From Parachlamydiales bacterium (GTDB lineage Bacteria > Chlamydiota > Chlamydiia > Chlamydiales > JAJFMK01), in NCBI GenBank assembly GCA_020050175.1, contig JAGVKY010000189.1, positions 1 to 5,498 on the forward strand: a stretch of 5,498 nt of DNA. The letters are read 5' to 3'. Positions 5,069 through 5,498 of this stretch are shown one piece after another. The stretch's first letter is position 1. The number at the start of each line of letters is the position of its first letter. A model generated the notes under the pieces. It did not search any database, had not been told where the DNA came from, and saw only the letters and a program-made list of their open reading frames with translations. The position numbers and the translations under genes were made by a program.

Positions 5069-5404
5069 ATGAGTAATAAGTGGATTCGAAAAGGCGATAA
5101 AGTTGTCGTCCTAGCAGGGAATGAGAAAGGCAATGTTGGCAATGTTCGAGCCCGTGAAGGGGATCGAGTGATCATTGAGGGACTCAATATCAGAAAAAAA
5201 CATGTGAAGCCAAAGCAAAAAATGCAACCTGGAATTGTTGAAATGGAGTCCCCTATCCACATTTCCAATATCAGCCTTTGCAATGAAGAAGGTAAACCCG
5301 TAAAAATTAAGGCCAAAATATCCAAAGATGGAGCCAAAAAGCTCGTTTATTTGGATGCAGGTAAAGAAGTTGTTTACCGAGACCTGAAAAAAAAGAAAGA
5401 TTAA
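5069..5404 (+). CDS. rplX: 50S ribosomal protein L24
   Basis: L24 is an assembly initiator that binds the 5' end of 23S rRNA and lies near the tunnel exit. The 111-residue product (E. coli 104) opens with a KOW motif: WIRKGDKVVVLAGNEKGNVG (5-24), then RVIIEGLNIRKKHVKP (about 33-48). The next conserved block is GIVEMESPIHISNISL (55-70). After it come about 40 residues of a strand-rich C-terminal part ending in a Lys-rich DLKKKKD. The Lys codons near the stop form a run of eight A at 5387-5394, ending in the heptamer A_AAA_AAG in frame. The start at 5069 is set by AGGAG overlapping the rplN stop. rplE begins three bases after the TAA. Confidence 0.97.
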   Translation: MSNKWIRKGDKVVVLAGNEKGNVGNVRAREGDRVIIEGLNIRKKHVKPKQKMQPGIVEMESPIHISNISLCNEEGKPVKIKAKISKDGAKKLVYLDAGKEVVYRDLKKKKD

Positions 5405-5407
5405 GCC

Positions 5408-5498
5408 ATGTCTAGATTACAGAAAAAATATCAAGAAGAAATTAAAAACGCACTAAAAGAGCGCTTTAACTATACTAATCCAATGATGATTCCTAGAA
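5408..5498 (+). CDS. rplE: 50S ribosomal protein L5, 5' part only
   Basis: L5 binds 5S rRNA and contacts P-site tRNA in the central protuberance. Only the first 30 codons are present, because the window ends at base 5498. They read MSRLQKKYQEEIKN, then ALKERFNYTNPMMIPR. This agrees with the usual L5 start, where a helix of the form L-x-x-x-Y-x-x-E-I is followed by F-x-Y-x-N-x-M-x-x-P. The position directly after rplX is the classical one for this gene. ATG at 5408 is three bases after the rplX stop. The 20 bases upstream are A-rich and contain no GGAG-like core, so initiation probably relies on ribosomes terminating at rplX (inference). In E. coli, S8 represses the spc operon at this junction, but no comparable stem is obvious here. 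Confidence 0.93.
   Translation, partial: MSRLQKKYQEEIKNALKERFNYTNPMMIPR

Overview
The window is an ordinary but well-preserved stretch of the bacterial S10-spc ribosomal protein cluster. All genes are on the + strand, in the classical order rplC-rplD-rplW-rplB-rpsS-rplV-rpsC-rplP-rpmC-rpsQ-rplN-rplX-rplE. Twelve genes have both a start and a stop inside the window. The thirteenth, rplE (L5), is cut by the right edge after 30 codons. No tRNA, mobile element, CRISPR array, terminator or non-ribosomal gene is visible.

The likely source is a member of the Chlamydiota, probably an environmental (Parachlamydiales-type) lineage rather than Chlamydia itself. The inference rests on remembered family features: the L4 loop reading GRVHAPKPKFDQH, the L22 hairpin tip SKSKNRGGR, an L23 that starts MKTPYDIVKSRYVTEKA and carries an insert before its first strand, and an L16 body close to chlamydial L16. 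G+C looks to be in the 40s percent from a few lines counted by eye. The phylum is fairly likely; the family is a guess.

Layout: bases 1-4673 hold the S10-operon genes from rplC to rpsQ, and 4690-5498 hold the start of the spc operon (rplN, rplX, rplE). Gaps range from a 1-base overlap (rplD/rplW, TAATG) to 18 bases (rpsC/rplP). The S10/spc junction is only 16 bases, so there is no room for a separate spc promoter and the whole block is probably one transcript. rpsJ, which precedes rplC in E. coli, cannot be judged because only three bases lie upstream of rplC. Most starts have a Shine-Dalgarno element inside or just after the preceding gene, which suggests coupled translation. The exception is rplE.

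The products all assemble into the ribosome. L3, L4, L23, L2, L22, L16, L29, L14, L24 and L5 go to the large subunit, around the peptidyl-transferase centre, exit tunnel and central protuberance. S19, S3 and S17 go to the small subunit. I found no undescribed system here. The points worth a second look are lineage-specific changes in the L4 and L22 tunnel loops, Thr at the L3 position methylated in E. coli, TAG stops that double as Shine-Dalgarno cores, and a slippery A-run just before an rplE start that lacks a ribosome binding site.
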